This document shows positions 1 to 8,896 of a DNA stretch of 30,055 nt, piece by piece. The stretch is from positions 1 through 30,055 of the forward strand of contig CAZSWS010000030.1 of assembly GCA_964610765.1 (NCBI GenBank). Direction: 5' to 3'. Each line of letters opens with the position of its first letter. The first letter of the stretch is position 1. The notes beneath the pieces are model-generated. The model did not search any database. It worked only from the letters and a program-made list of their open reading frames with translations, and was not told the DNA's origin. A program made the translations under genes and the position numbers. The DNA is from CAZSWS01 sp964610765 (GTDB lineage Bacteria > Bacteroidota > Bacteroidia > Bacteroidales > Tannerellaceae).

Positions 1-1
1 A

Positions 2-40
2 GACGACCCCGAATGCGTTAAAAGAATGAAGAAACGATAG
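2..40 (+). CDS. C-terminal end of an upstream gene (partial)
   Basis: The first bases read in one frame as DDPECVKRMKKR followed by TAG. The charged tail and its position 79 bases before thrS fit the end of a real gene whose body lies outside the window. In Bacteroides a TPR-repeat protein often precedes thrS, so this could be its tail, but twelve residues cannot prove identity. Confidence 0.4.
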   Translation, partial: DDPECVKRMKKR

Positions 41-80
41 AGATAAAGAGAAGAATTATTCGAAAAACTGAAAAAAGCAT

Positions 81-88
81 TACCTTTG
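81..88 (+). promoter_or_regulatory. Bacteroidetes-type -7 element upstream of thrS
   Basis: TACCTTTG matches the Bacteroidetes -7 consensus TAnnTTTG exactly and lies 31 bases before the thrS ATG, which would give a leader of about 25 bases. I see no clear TTTG -33 box at the expected distance, so the match rests on the -7 element and its position. Confidence 0.55.
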
Positions 89-119
89 CACTTTGTATTA
101 TAGAAAAGATTAAAAAACC

Positions 120-2069
120 ATGATAAAAATAACATTTCCAGATAATTCTGTAAGGGAATATCCAAAGGATACAACCGCTTATCAGGTAGCAGAAAGTATT
201 AGTCCGCGTTTAGCTCAAGAGGTATTAGCTGCTGAAGTAAATGGTGAAGTATGGGATTTAACCAGGCCTATTGCTACGGATGCTACTATAAAACTTTTGA
301 AATGGGAAGATGATGAAGGGAAGCATGCCTTTTGGCATTCAAGCGCCCATCTAATGGCTGAAGCTTTACAGGAGTTGTATCCCGGAGTAAAGTTTGGTAT
401 TGGTCCAGCTATTGAAAATGGTTTTTATTATGATGTTGACTTAGGTGAACATGTAATCTCTGATGCTGACTTTCCTGTTATAGAGAAAAAGATGGCAGAA
501 CTAGTTGCCAAAAAAGAAGAAATAAAGAGGGCTGATATTTCCAAGGTAGATGCTTTGAAGTATTTTGGTGATAAAAATGAAGAATATAAAACAGAGCTAA
601 TCAGCGAATTAGAAGATGGTCAAATAACGACTTATACGCAAGGTGAATTTACTGACCTTTGCCGTGGTCCTCACCTTCCTAATACTTCCTATATAAAAGC
701 TATAAAAATATTAAGTGCTGCAGGAGCCTATTGGCGTGGTGATGAAACGCGTAAACAGTTAGTACGCCTTTATGGGGTAACCTTTCCTAAAAAGAAAATG
801 TTAGATGAATATCTGACATTATTGGAAGAAGCTAAAAAGCGAGATCACCGTAAGATTGGTAAAGAGTTAGAGTTGTTTGCTTTCTCACAAACAGTAGGTG
901 CCGGCTTGCCATTGTGGTTACCTAGAGGTACTCAATTGCGCTTGCAGCTAGAAGAGTATTTGAAAAGAATACAAAAAAGATACGGATATTTGCAGGTGAT
1001 GACTCCTCATATTGGGGGGAAAGAATTGTATACAACATCCGGACATTATGCAAAGTATGGTAAAGACTCATTTCAGCCTATCCATACTCCTCAAGAAAAT
1101 GAAGAGTTTCTTTTAAAACCCATGAACTGTCCTCATCATTGTGAAATATTTAAAGTAACGCCACACTCATACAAAGAGCTTCCTATTAGGTATGCAGAGT
1201 TTGGAACGGTATATCGTTATGAGCAAAGTGGAGAACTTCATGGTTTGACGCGTGTTAGAGGGTTCACTCAAGATGATGCTCATATATTTTGCACCCCAGA
1301 ACAACTAAAAGAAGAGTTCTTAAAGGTGATGGATATTATTTTCATCATATTTAATGCGCTTGATTTTGAAAACTTTGAGGCACAAATCTCCTTACGTGAC
1401 CCCAATGATAAAGATAAATATATCGGTTCTGATGAAAACTGGGAGAAAGCTGAACAGGCTATTATAGAAGCTTGTCAAGAAAAAGGACTGAAAGCTAAAG
1501 TAGTGTTAGGTGAAGCTGCCTTTTACGGACCTAAGCTTGACTTTATGGTGAAGGATGCCTTAGGACGTCGCTGGCAACTTGGAACAATCCAGGTTGACTA
1601 TAATTTGCCAGAACGTTTTGAGTTAGAATATACGGGAGAGGATAATAAAAAACATCGACCTATTATGATTCACCGTGCTCCTTTTGGCTCAATGGAGCGT
1701 TTTGTAGCAGTTTTAATAGAACATACAGCAGGTAATTTCCCTTTATGGTTAACCCCCGATCAGGTAGTTGTATTGCCAGTTGGTGAAAAATATAACGCCT
1801 ATGCTCAAGAAGTTGCTGAAAAGCTTAGAGAAGATGACCTTCGTGTGTTTGTAGATGATCGAAGTGAAAAGGTAGGTCGTAAAATTAGAGACAATGAACT
1901 CAAGAAAATCCCTTATATGTTGATTGTAGGGGAAAAAGAGCAAGAAAGTGGTGAGGTTTCTATAAGAAAACATGGAGAAGGAGACAAAGGTTCAATGAAA
2001 ATTAGTAACTTTGCAGCGCTTTTAGTGAAAGAGATTAATAACATGATGAATAACTGGGATAACAAATAA
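120..2069 (+). CDS. thrS: Threonyl-tRNA synthetase
   Basis: This cytoplasmic enzyme charges tRNA-Thr with threonine and edits mischarged Ser-tRNA. The 649 residues have the usual full-length bacterial layout: an N-terminal TGS domain (about 1-62), the editing domain with its HxxxH (H73, H77) and C181/H185 metal-like set, the class II catalytic core and a C-terminal anticodon-binding domain (about 545-640). In the core, C337 (NCPHHCEIF), H388 (DDAHIF) and H518 (IHRAPFGSMERF) line up with the zinc ligands of the E. coli enzyme, and motif 2 is visible around RYAEFGTVYRYE. The ATG at 120 gives the standard MIKITFPD start. It heads the run thrS-infC-rpmI-rplT, with 22 bases to infC, so the four genes are probably co-transcribed. 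Nothing is missing or odd. Confidence 0.98.
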   Translation: MIKITFPDNSVREYPKDTTAYQVAESISPRLAQEVLAAEVNGEVWDLTRPIATDATIKLLKWEDDEGKHAFWHSSAHLMAEALQELYPGVKFGIGPAIENGFYYDVDLGEHVISDADFPVIEKKMAELVAKKEEIKRADISKVDALKYFGDKNEEYKTELISELEDGQITTYTQGEFTDLCRGPHLPNTSYIKAIKILSAAGAYWRGDETRKQLVRLYGVTFPKKKMLDEYLTLLEEAKKRDHRKIGKELELFAFSQTVGAGLPLWLPRGTQLRLQLEEYLKRIQKRYGYLQVMTPHIGGKELYTTSGHYAKYGKDSFQPIHTPQENEEFLLKPMNCPHHCEIFKVTPHSYKELPIRYAEFGTVYRYEQSGELHGLTRVRGFTQDDAHIFCTPEQLKEEFLKVMDIIFIIFNALDFENFEAQISLRDPNDKDKYIGSDENWEKAEQAIIEACQEKGLKAKVVLGEAAFYGPKLDFMVKDALGRRWQLGTIQVDYNLPERFELEYTGEDNKKHRPIMIHRAPFGSMERFVAVLIEHTAGNFPLWLTPDQVVVLPVGEKYNAYAQEVAEKLREDDLRVFVDDRSEKVGRKIRDNELKKIPYMLIVGEKEQESGEVSIRKHGEGDKGSMKISNFAALLVKEINNMMNNWDNK

Positions 2070-2091
2070 TAAGGGATTTAAATATTTTTGA

Positions 2092-2682
2092 ATGAAGAAT
2101 GACAATCTGAAGGATCAGTACAGAGTAAATGAGAAAATTAGAGCTAAAGAAGTTCGCTTGGTAGGTGATAATGTTGAAACGGGGATATATTCAATATCTC
2201 AAGCACTTATGATAGCTGAAGAAAAAGAACTTGATTTAGTTGAAATATCACCAAATGCTGACCCCCCTGTTTGTAGAATTACTGATTATCAAAAGTTTGT
2301 TTATCAGCAAAGAAAAAGGCAAAAAGAACAAAAAGCGAAATCTGTAAAAGTTGTAGTTAAAGAAATACGTTTCGGACCACAAACAGATGAACACGATTAT
2401 AACTTTAAGCTAAAACATGCAAAAGGCTTCTTAGAAGAGGGGGCAAAGGTTAAAGCGTATGTCTTTTTTAAAGGACGTTCTATCTTGTTTAAAGAACAAG
2501 GAGAGCTTTTACTTTTACGTTTTGCTAATGACTTAGAGGATTACGGGAAAGTAGAACAACTGCCTGCTTTAGAGGGAAAACGTATGATTATAATGTTAAG
2601 CCCTAAAAAAGTAGCACCTAAATCTACCCCTAAACCAGCACGCACGAAGCCTGCTGAAGATGAAAATAAAACGAAAGAATAA
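2092..2682 (+). CDS. infC: Translation initiation factor IF-3
   Basis: IF-3 binds the 30S subunit, keeps it apart from 50S and checks start-codon/initiator-tRNA pairing. The 196 residues show the N-terminal domain with the hallmark YRVNEKIRAKEVRLVG start and the ISPNADPPVCRI stretch (about 52-63), a lysine-rich linker helix (about 70-85), and the C-terminal domain with KEIRFGPQTDEHDYNFKLK. The tail after about residue 170 is a short Lys/Pro/Thr-rich extension, common in Bacteroides. The start here is ATG, not the rare AUU used for autoregulation in E. coli, so that type of start-codon feedback is not apparent. It lies 22 bases after thrS and 47 bases before rpmI. The gap to rpmI holds a small hairpin (2686-2702). 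Confidence 0.97.
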   Translation: MKNDNLKDQYRVNEKIRAKEVRLVGDNVETGIYSISQALMIAEEKELDLVEISPNADPPVCRITDYQKFVYQQRKRQKEQKAKSVKVVVKEIRFGPQTDEHDYNFKLKHAKGFLEEGAKVKAYVFFKGRSILFKEQGELLLLRFANDLEDYGKVEQLPALEGKRMIIMLSPKKVAPKSTPKPARTKPAEDENKTKE

Positions 2683-2729
2683 AATAAGCTTATATAAGGC
2701 TTGAATATTAATAATTAAATAATTGCAAA

Positions 2730-2924
2730 ATGCCAAAGATGAAGACTAATTCCGGTGCTAAAAAGAGGTTCGCCCTTACCGGAACAGGGAAAATCAAGAG
2801 AAAACATGCTTTCAAAAGTCATATTTTGACAAAGAAGACTAAAAAGCAAAAACGTAATTTGACTCAAACAGGAACTGTAGCTGCTGTTGATGAGAAGAAC
2901 GTAAAACGCATGCTTTGTCTTTAA
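2730..2924 (+). CDS. rpmI: Large ribosomal subunit protein L35 (bL35)
   Basis: A 64-residue basic protein of the 50S subunit. It has the family start MPKMKTNSGAKKRF, a run of Lys/Arg-rich helices (KIKRKHAFKSHILTKKTKKQKR) and the usual end with VKRML, and its length is typical. It sits between infC and rplT, the conserved bacterial order for these genes. The gap to rplT is 99 bases, longer than needed for simple coupling, and contains the paired element at 2959-3007. Confidence 0.97.
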   Translation: MPKMKTNSGAKKRFALTGTGKIKRKHAFKSHILTKKTKKQKRNLTQTGTVAAVDEKNVKRMLCL

Positions 2925-2958
2925 TTGAGAAAGAAGTTTATATCGATTTTTATTAACC

Positions 2959-3007
2959 GAATGTTGCAGCATCAAAGACTATCTAGTAAATGATAGCGCT
3001 GACATTC
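2959..3007 (+). promoter_or_regulatory. Structured RNA leader of rplT, candidate L20 feedback site
   Basis: Between rpmI and rplT the + strand can fold into one long interrupted stem. GAATGT (2959-2964) pairs with ACATTC (3002-3007), CAGC (2967-2970) with GCTG (2998-3001), and CTATC (2979-2983) with GATAG (2992-2996), around an eight-base loop. There is a two-base bulge and a strongly asymmetric internal loop of eight bases against one. The stem ends 16 bases before the rplT ATG and has no T-run, so it is not a terminator. L20 is known to repress its own operon in other phyla by binding an RNA that mimics its 23S rRNA site. That this element does so here is my inference. Confidence 0.55.
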
Positions 3008-3023
3008 AAAAACAAATTAAATT

Positions 3024-3368
3024 ATGCCAAGATCAGTAAATCATGTTGCTTCAAGAGCAAAAAGAAAACGGATTCTGAAATTAACGAGAGGTTATTATGG
3101 TGCTCGTAAAAATGTATGGACAGTTGCAAAAAACACTTGGGAAAAGGGTTTAACTTATGCATATCGTGATAGAAAGAATAAAAAACGCAATTTCCGTGCG
3201 TTATGGATTCAGCGTATCAATGCTGCAGCACGTCTAGAAGGACTTTCTTATTCTCGCTTAATGGGAGCTTTACGTGCTAATGGTATTGAGATTAACCGTA
3301 AGGTTTTAGCAGACTTAGCTGTAAATCATCCTGAAGCATTTAAAGCGATTGTAGATAAAGTAAAATAA
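3024..3368 (+). CDS. rplT: Large ribosomal subunit protein L20 (bL20)
   Basis: A 114-residue basic protein that binds 23S rRNA early in 50S assembly. The family start MPRSVNHVASRAKRKRILK, the GYYGARKN turn and the globular C-terminal part with RLEGLSYSRLMGALRANGIEINRK are all present at normal length. It is the last gene of the thrS cluster and is followed 20 bases later by a strong two-way terminator. In several bacteria L20 is also a translational repressor of this operon, and the structured leader just upstream fits that possibility. Confidence 0.98.
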   Translation: MPRSVNHVASRAKRKRILKLTRGYYGARKNVWTVAKNTWEKGLTYAYRDRKNKKRNFRALWIQRINAAARLEGLSYSRLMGALRANGIEINRKVLADLAVNHPEAFKAIVDKVK

Positions 3369-3388
3369 ATTGGATTTTTAATCCTATA

Positions 3389-3424
3389 AATAAAGGGAGA
3401 GCTTGTATTAGCCCTCCCTTTATT
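3389..3424. terminator. Two-way terminator between rplT and ddh
   Basis: AATAAAGGGAG (3389-3399) and CTCCCTTTATT (3414-3424) form an 11-bp perfect stem with a 14-base loop. A-rich and T-rich ends let it work on both strands. It lies between the convergent ends of rplT and ddh, as expected for a shared terminator. Confidence 0.85.
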
Positions 3425-3448
3425 ATTAGAAAAAATCTTACTGTTTCT

Positions 3449-4345
3449 CTAAACTAATTTAGCAATTAGTTTTTCTCTTTCTCCATATATAAAATCAATT
3501 ATCGGTATCTCTATCAATGTATAAGCCCCCGGCTGCTGTTTGACTGAAGCTCTTGCGGCTGCTACTAAAACTTGAGCAGTTAATGCAGGATTATTAATCC
3601 TCATAGTGAAATCAAAATATTGATTTTGTGTAATCCCTGATACACCTTTACGTATCATTTCAACTCCATGTCCCATGTCTTTTAATTCATCTACCGAATC
3701 TACCTGGAAGACGTGAGTTTCATCGTGTGAAAAGTAGTCATCTGCCTTTAAAACCTTGGTTATTTCTGCAAGGTTATGACCTTCTTTCACTTCAATATAA
3801 ACCAACCGCCGATGCAGCCCAGTTCCTAAAGGTATAGTCACAGATAGTGCATCTTTTACACCAGCAATGGCTTTAGCCGCGACGGAGTGTCCCATGCTCA
3901 TGCCTGGTCCAAAGTTAGTGTATGTAATGCCCTTAGGAGCCATAAATTGAAATATAGAACGAATTATAGAGTCTGTACCCGGATCCCAGCCTGCAGAAAT
4001 AATTGCTACTTTATTATTTTCTCTTGCAGTTTTACCTAGAGATTCTCGTAGATTAACAATTCCGCTATGTATATCGTAGCTGTCTACGGTATTTATTCCA
4101 GCATTTAAACATTCGGTTGCATAGGTTACAACAAGGCGACTAGGTGTAGATAAAATAGCTACATCAACATCCTTTAATTCTTTAATGTTTTTGACTATCG
4201 TGAAATCTTTCAGCTCATGCGGAGTATTTGATGGATTGCGACGAACTATGCCTACTACTTCGATATCAGGTGTAGAGTTCGCTGCTTCTAAAACATATTT
4301 CCCAATATTTCCATAACCCACAATAGCTACTTTTATCTTTTTCAT
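3449..4345 (-). CDS. ddh: meso-Diaminopimelate D-dehydrogenase
   Basis: The enzyme makes meso-diaminopimelate directly from tetrahydrodipicolinate, ammonia and NADPH, a one-step branch of lysine and peptidoglycan precursor synthesis. The 298 residues begin with a Rossmann fold with GYGNIG (residues 10-15), followed by VRRNP at the likely NADP-phosphate site, and then the substrate domain with ISAGWDPGTDS, FGPGMSMGHSVA and MRINNPALTAQVL, all typical of Bacteroides Ddh. It is a single gene transcribed against its neighbours, bounded by the terminator at 3389-3424 and its own promoter at 4369-4376. The assignment is strong because the whole length matches the family, not just the cofactor fold. 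Confidence 0.95.
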   Translation of the reverse strand: MKKIKVAIVGYGNIGKYVLEAANSTPDIEVVGIVRRNPSNTPHELKDFTIVKNIKELKDVDVAILSTPSRLVVTYATECLNAGINTVDSYDIHSGIVNLRESLGKTARENNKVAIISAGWDPGTDSIIRSIFQFMAPKGITYTNFGPGMSMGHSVAAKAIAGVKDALSVTIPLGTGLHRRLVYIEVKEGHNLAEITKVLKADDYFSHDETHVFQVDSVDELKDMGHGVEMIRKGVSGITQNQYFDFTMRINNPALTAQVLVAAARASVKQQPGAYTLIEIPIIDFIYGEREKLIAKLV

Positions 4346-4368
4346 ATTCGTTTAATTAGTTTGTAAGA

Positions 4369-4376
4369 CAAATTTA
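4369..4376 (-). promoter_or_regulatory. -7 element of the ddh promoter
   Basis: On the minus strand this reads TAAATTTG, an exact TAnnTTTG match, 23 bases before the ddh ATG. No good -33 TTTG is visible at the usual distance. Confidence 0.5.
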
Positions 4377-4511
4377 CAAACATTTTACATTTGTCTGTTT
4401 TCTTATATAGAAAGTTAACAAAAAAAATCTAATAGTATGATATTGAGTTTAAAATAACACCTATAATGTGTAAAAAATAGCAAGGCGTTAAATGTTAACC
4501 ATATAAATCAT

Positions 4512-4519
4512 TATATTTG
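4512..4519 (+). promoter_or_regulatory. -7 element upstream of the EEP lipoprotein gene
   Basis: TATATTTG matches TAnnTTTG and lies 95 bases before the start of the 4615 gene. It is the only exact match on this strand in the 269-base gap 4346-4614. The leader of roughly 90 bases has no obvious strong fold. It could drive the three genes up to 11629. Confidence 0.45.
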
Positions 4520-4614
4520 TAATCATACTAAAGCAGAATGAGTCTTAATATCTTGCTTTTGCTCTTGACCTTAAATTAATAAGATTGACTCTCAATCAAT
4601 AAATACTACAATCA

Positions 4615-5487
4615 ATGAATAAACTATATATTCCTGTTTTTTTATTTTTCATTTTATCCTTTCTAGGCTGTGCCTCCAAATATAAAACGAATAAGGTAAA
4701 GAACCAATTTCGTGTTGCATCGTATAATATACGTTATGATGCAGAAGCAGATGTGAAAAGTGGCAATGGGTGGGAGCTGCGAAAAGAACCTTTAGCTAAA
4801 TTAATTCAAACTTATAAATTCGATATTGTTGGTACACAGGAAGGTGATGCTAAACAACTAGCGGCATTGGGGAAGCTTCTTCCTGAGTTTGAATATATAG
4901 GATATCCTTATGGTGGTAAGAGTGGCGAAATTCACAACTGTGCTACTTACTATAAAAAAGATCTGTTTGTAGTCTTAGATAGTGGAGTGTTTTGGTTGAG
5001 CGAAACTCCGGATGAGCCAAGTATTGGTTGGGATGCTACTGATAGGCGAATTTGCCATTGGACGAAATTCAAAGAAAGGAAATCCGGCAAAGAGTTTTAC
5101 TTTTTCAATGCTCATTTTTATTGGCAATTTAAGATCGCCAAAGAGAAATCAGGTCCACTGATGGTGCAGATGATACAGAAAATAGCCGGTGATTCACCAG
5201 TGATTTGTGTGGGTGACTTTAATTCTAGAGCTGAAACGCCCCAACTGCAATCCATGAAAAAAGTTTTGTCCGATGCGTATGAAGCCACTCAAACACCAGT
5301 TGAAGGACCTGAAGGAACAGCTTTTCCTGGCGGTGTGTTTGAAGGAAAACCAGGAGCTAGAATAGACTATATATTAGTCAGTAATCACTTTACAGTCTCA
5401 GATTATATGACATTAGACGATACTTATAATAATGGTCATTATCCCTCAGATCATTTACCGATAACCAGTCTTATAACATTGAAATAA
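4615..5487 (+). CDS. Endonuclease/exonuclease/phosphatase-fold lipoprotein
   Basis: A 290-residue secreted protein. The N-terminus is a lipoprotein signal ending at C19 (LSFLGC). The mature part has the EEP metal-phosphoesterase motifs in order: N38 in ASYNIRYD, E76 in VGTQEGD, N165/H167 in NAHFYW, D201/N203 in VGDFNSR, and D279/H280 in YPSDHLPI, so the catalytic set looks complete. The NAHFYW variant, in place of the frequent NTHFDH, recalls CCR4/nocturnin members. The substrate cannot be read from sequence: nucleic acid, a phospholipid or a sugar phosphate are all possible in this superfamily. It is 76 bases upstream of the GH106 gene on the same strand, so it may belong to a glycan-use unit. 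Confidence 0.85.
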   Translation: MNKLYIPVFLFFILSFLGCASKYKTNKVKNQFRVASYNIRYDAEADVKSGNGWELRKEPLAKLIQTYKFDIVGTQEGDAKQLAALGKLLPEFEYIGYPYGGKSGEIHNCATYYKKDLFVVLDSGVFWLSETPDEPSIGWDATDRRICHWTKFKERKSGKEFYFFNAHFYWQFKIAKEKSGPLMVQMIQKIAGDSPVICVGDFNSRAETPQLQSMKKVLSDAYEATQTPVEGPEGTAFPGGVFEGKPGARIDYILVSNHFTVSDYMTLDDTYNNGHYPSDHLPITSLITLK

Positions 5488-5563
5488 CTTTTTTGATTGA
5501 TTTCACCCTCCTTAGTTTAACTTATGACCGAATAACCTTAATATATAATCAAATATACTTCCA

Positions 5564-8500
5564 ATGAAAAAACTTCAATCCATACAAGCTAATCTGCTGA
5601 TTCTTATAATATTCTTTTTGCTAAATACCTTTACCTCCGTAGCACAAAAAGAAGGAGTTCCATCGGTAACCACACTTTTACAAGCATTTGGTGAGCATGA
5701 TAAGAAATCCTTTTCTTCTCCTGAAAGGGTTTTTTATCCGGAAACCTGGTTTCATTTTATTGGAGGAAATGTATCTCATGCAGGTATTACCGCCGACTTA
5801 GAAGCTATTGCTTCCGCCGGACTTTCCGGCGTTCAACTGTTTCATGGACAGTTTGGTGGTCCATGGCCCGGGGTTGAGCCACAAATAGCCTGTTTGAGTC
5901 CTTTATGGGAAGATGCCGTGAAGCATACTGCTGAAGAGTGTAAGCGGTTAGGATTGCGCTTTAGCATGCAAAACTGTCCGGGCTGGGCCATGTCCGGAGG
6001 ACCGTGGATTGAACCGTCCAATGCTATGCGCCATTTGTCATGGAGTCGTATGGATATAGAAGCTTCTAATAATCTTCAGACGACGTTGCCCATACCTTCA
6101 AATGCTCACGAATCCTGGCGAGACTATAAAGATATTATGGTATTGGCTTTTCCAACACCTTTAGATGATACAGGAATGCCATTATCTCCTTCCGTAATTA
6201 CCGGTAGTAGCGAGCATAACTGGAAGGAATATTTAGCGGGGACAGCCAATGATGCGATGACTCTTGAAGCCTCTTCTCAAGAAAATCCTCATTGGATTGA
6301 AGTGGAGTTTGAAGATGAAGTCAAAGTTCGTACGGTCGAGTTTCCCAGTATAAATAGCTTAAGTCATGGTTGGTGTTTTGAACCCGGCGTCACGTTGACA
6401 GTTCAAGCACTTAAAGCTGATGGAAGCACTATTCCTATAGTTCAAACTGAATTGCCTCAAGCTAATTGGCAAGATGATTTTCCAATTTCAATCGCATGTC
6501 CTGAAGTAAGTGGAGTGAAGAAATATCGTATGGAGATTGTAAATAAACATCCTATCGCTCTTCGTTCATTACGTCTTTTCTCTGCTGCCAAGAAAAATAA
6601 TTGGGAGTCTGAAGCAGGATGGACCCTACGCAGTATAGAACGAACCGGTTCTAATCCTATCCAGTCTAAAGATGCGTTTTTGTCAAAAAATCAAATCTAT
6701 GATATAACAGACTCTATGGATGAGCAAGGATATCTGGATTGGAAAGCCCCCCAAAAAGGAAAATGGACTATTTTGCGTATAGGTCATGTGAATACAGGTA
6801 TGAAGAACGGACCTGCACCTCCTGAAGGAACAGGGTGGGAGTGTGATAAGCTGTCAGAGTCCGGTCCCGATGTACAGTTTGCCAATTATATCGGTCGACT
6901 GTCTGAAGGGCCACTGCAAAATGGATTATTAAATGGCATGTTGTTAGATAGCTGGGAATGTAAAACTCAGACATGGACAAACAATATGGAATCCGAGTTC
7001 TTACGTGTTACAGGCTACCCTTTAAGACAGTGGCTTCCGGCAGTATTTGGATATGTTATTAATGACCATGAAACAACGGCACGTTTCCTTTTAGATTGGC
7101 GCTCAACAATAGGAGATTTATTCGCCCATAAATTTTATGGACGAATGGCTGAGAAAGCTAAACAAAAAGGATTAACTATAACTTATGAAACAGCTGCCGG
7201 AGATGTATTTCCGGCAGATATTATGGAGTATTTCAAGTTTGCAGACATTCCTATGTGTGAGTTTTGGCACCCATTGTCAGACAATTTTGTTGGTTCATTA
7301 AACTTTAAACCTATAAAGCCCACTGCTTCAGCTGCGCGTCTTTATGGCAAACCTCGTGTTGCAGCCGAGGCTTTTACTTCGTTTAATCTAACTTGGGATG
7401 AACGCTGGAGTATGCTAAAAGAAGTAGCAAACTGGAATATGACCGAAGGTGTTTCTCATTTTGTATTCCATACCTATACCCACAATCCGCAAATAGACTT
7501 CTTGCCACCCGGAACTTCTTTTGGTTCATCCATTGGTACTCCTTTTTTGCGTGGACAAACATGGTGGAAACACATGCCTGAATTCACCTCTTACTTAGCC
7601 CGATGCACTTATATGCTTGAACGAGGCAGAGCTGTATCGGATGTGTTATGGTATTTGGGTGATGAAATAAATCACAAACCTGATCAAAATGCATCGTTCC
7701 CTGCGGGGTTTAAATATGATTATTGCAATCCTGATGTGTTATTAAATAGACTAACCGTAGAAAATGGTTTAATAAAAACCCCTGAAGGCATGTCCTATCG
7801 TGTCTTGTGGATACCAGAAGTCTATCGAATGCTGCCGGAAACTCTAGAAAAAATCTACTTACTGATAAAAGAAGGAGCTATAGTTGTTGCAGATGCTCCC
7901 AAAGGGATAGCAACGCTATCAGGTGGTAAATCTTTGCAAAAACGTTTTGAAAAAGCCGTAAAAAGCATCTGGGGTAAGTCACCCTCCAAGGGAGTACATA
8001 AGCTAGGAAAAGGTGTAATTGTTTCAGGTATTGAGCTGGAAGATGCTTTATCTGTGTTGAATATTCAGCCGGATGTAAAGGGTGATGATGCACTGTGGAT
8101 GCATAGACAAATTGACGGAGCAGACTGGTATTTTATAAGCACTTTGCCAGATAAAGACTTTAAAGGAACGCTTGAGTTTCAGTGCCAAGGTCGTGTAGAA
8201 TGGTGGGATCCGGTAACCGGTGAAGTTAAGCCTATTCCTGCTAAGCAACTAGATGGTTACACCTCAGTTCGTTTTGATTTACCCGTATCCGGCTCGGGCT
8301 TTTTAGTGTTTTATCCCCATGAAGCAGCCAATGATATTCCTGTACAGCAACCCCCTAAAATCCATCCGTTAACAGCCGATTGGAAACTTTCTTTTCCTTC
8401 AGGATGGGGAATGCCCGAATTGATAGAGATGTCGCAGCTTACTGCTTGGAAAGACATACCGATGGCAGTAGAAGGTAAGTCTTTTTCCGGAACCGGAACC

Positions 8501-8839
8501 TATGAAACATCTTTTGATCTTAGTGAATTAACGGATGATGCTCAGTGGATGCTTGATTTAGGTCAAGTAGAAATGATTGCAAGCGTTACGTTAAACAATC
8601 AGCCTCTAAGGACCTTATGGACTCCTCCTTATAAACTTGATGTGTCTGATGTTCTGCAAATTGGAACGAATGTGCTAAAGATTGAAGTGACAAGTACTTG
8701 GTTTAATAGATTGGTCTATGATGCAGGACAGCCGGAAGAGAAACGTAAAACCTGGACAATCAATGGACCGGCTAAAGAATCTCCTTTGCGATCTTCCGGT
8801 TTATTAGGACCTGTAAGACTTATGAAATATAATAATTGA
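5564..8839 (+). CDS. Glycoside hydrolase, GH106-like (probable alpha-L-rhamnosidase)
   Basis: A 1091-residue secreted enzyme expected to remove alpha-L-rhamnose from polysaccharides. It has a signal peptide with likely cleavage after FTSVA (about residue 27), so it is probably periplasmic. The N-terminal barrel carries the GH106-type stretches FHFIGGNVSHAGITADLEAI and NCPGWAMSGGPW (residues 137-148). Further on, LLDSWECKTQTW and TYETAAGDVFPADIMEYF hold candidate acidic active-site residues. The last 140 or so residues form a beta-sandwich like those of GH2/GH106 galactose-binding-like domains (GTYETSFDL, LDLGQVEMIASVTLNN). Length fits GH106 enzymes such as B. thetaiotaomicron BT0986. The next gene, 57 bases on, is a GH78 rhamnosidase, which supports rhamnose as the target. 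Family assignment is from motif memory; the exact linkage is unknown. Confidence 0.82.
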   Translation: MKKLQSIQANLLILIIFFLLNTFTSVAQKEGVPSVTTLLQAFGEHDKKSFSSPERVFYPETWFHFIGGNVSHAGITADLEAIASAGLSGVQLFHGQFGGPWPGVEPQIACLSPLWEDAVKHTAEECKRLGLRFSMQNCPGWAMSGGPWIEPSNAMRHLSWSRMDIEASNNLQTTLPIPSNAHESWRDYKDIMVLAFPTPLDDTGMPLSPSVITGSSEHNWKEYLAGTANDAMTLEASSQENPHWIEVEFEDEVKVRTVEFPSINSLSHGWCFEPGVTLTVQALKADGSTIPIVQTELPQANWQDDFPISIACPEVSGVKKYRMEIVNKHPIALRSLRLFSAAKKNNWESEAGWTLRSIERTGSNPIQSKDAFLSKNQIYDITDSMDEQGYLDWKAPQKGKWTILRIGHVNTGMKNGPAPPEGTGWECDKLSESGPDVQFANYIGRLSEGPLQNGLLNGMLLDSWECKTQTWTNNMESEFLRVTGYPLRQWLPAVFGYVINDHETTARFLLDWRSTIGDLFAHKFYGRMAEKAKQKGLTITYETAAGDVFPADIMEYFKFADIPMCEFWHPLSDNFVGSLNFKPIKPTASAARLYGKPRVAAEAFTSFNLTWDERWSMLKEVANWNMTEGVSHFVFHTYTHNPQIDFLPPGTSFGSSIGTPFLRGQTWWKHMPEFTSYLARCTYMLERGRAVSDVLWYLGDEINHKPDQNASFPAGFKYDYCNPDVLLNRLTVENGLIKTPEGMSYRVLWIPEVYRMLPETLEKIYLLIKEGAIVVADAPKGIATLSGGKSLQKRFEKAVKSIWGKSPSKGVHKLGKGVIVSGIELEDALSVLNIQPDVKGDDALWMHRQIDGADWYFISTLPDKDFKGTLEFQCQGRVEWWDPVTGEVKPIPAKQLDGYTSVRFDLPVSGSGFLVFYPHEAANDIPVQQPPKIHPLTADWKLSFPSGWGMPELIEMSQLTAWKDIPMAVEGKSFSGTGTYETSFDLSELTDDAQWMLDLGQVEMIASVTLNNQPLRTLWTPPYKLDVSDVLQIGTNVLKIEVTSTWFNRLVYDAGQPEEKRKTWTINGPAKESPLRSSGLLGPVRLMKYNN

Positions 8840-8896
8840 AATATCCAACGCTTTTTGACTGCTTAAAATAGAATCGTAAATCTTAAACTTACTATT

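Noticed and set aside
3369..3448. Bacteroidales-1 type RNA downstream of rplT
   Set aside because: This RNA class is often reported next to L20 genes, but only 80 bases separate rplT from ddh here and they are largely taken by the shared terminator; no promoter is seen.
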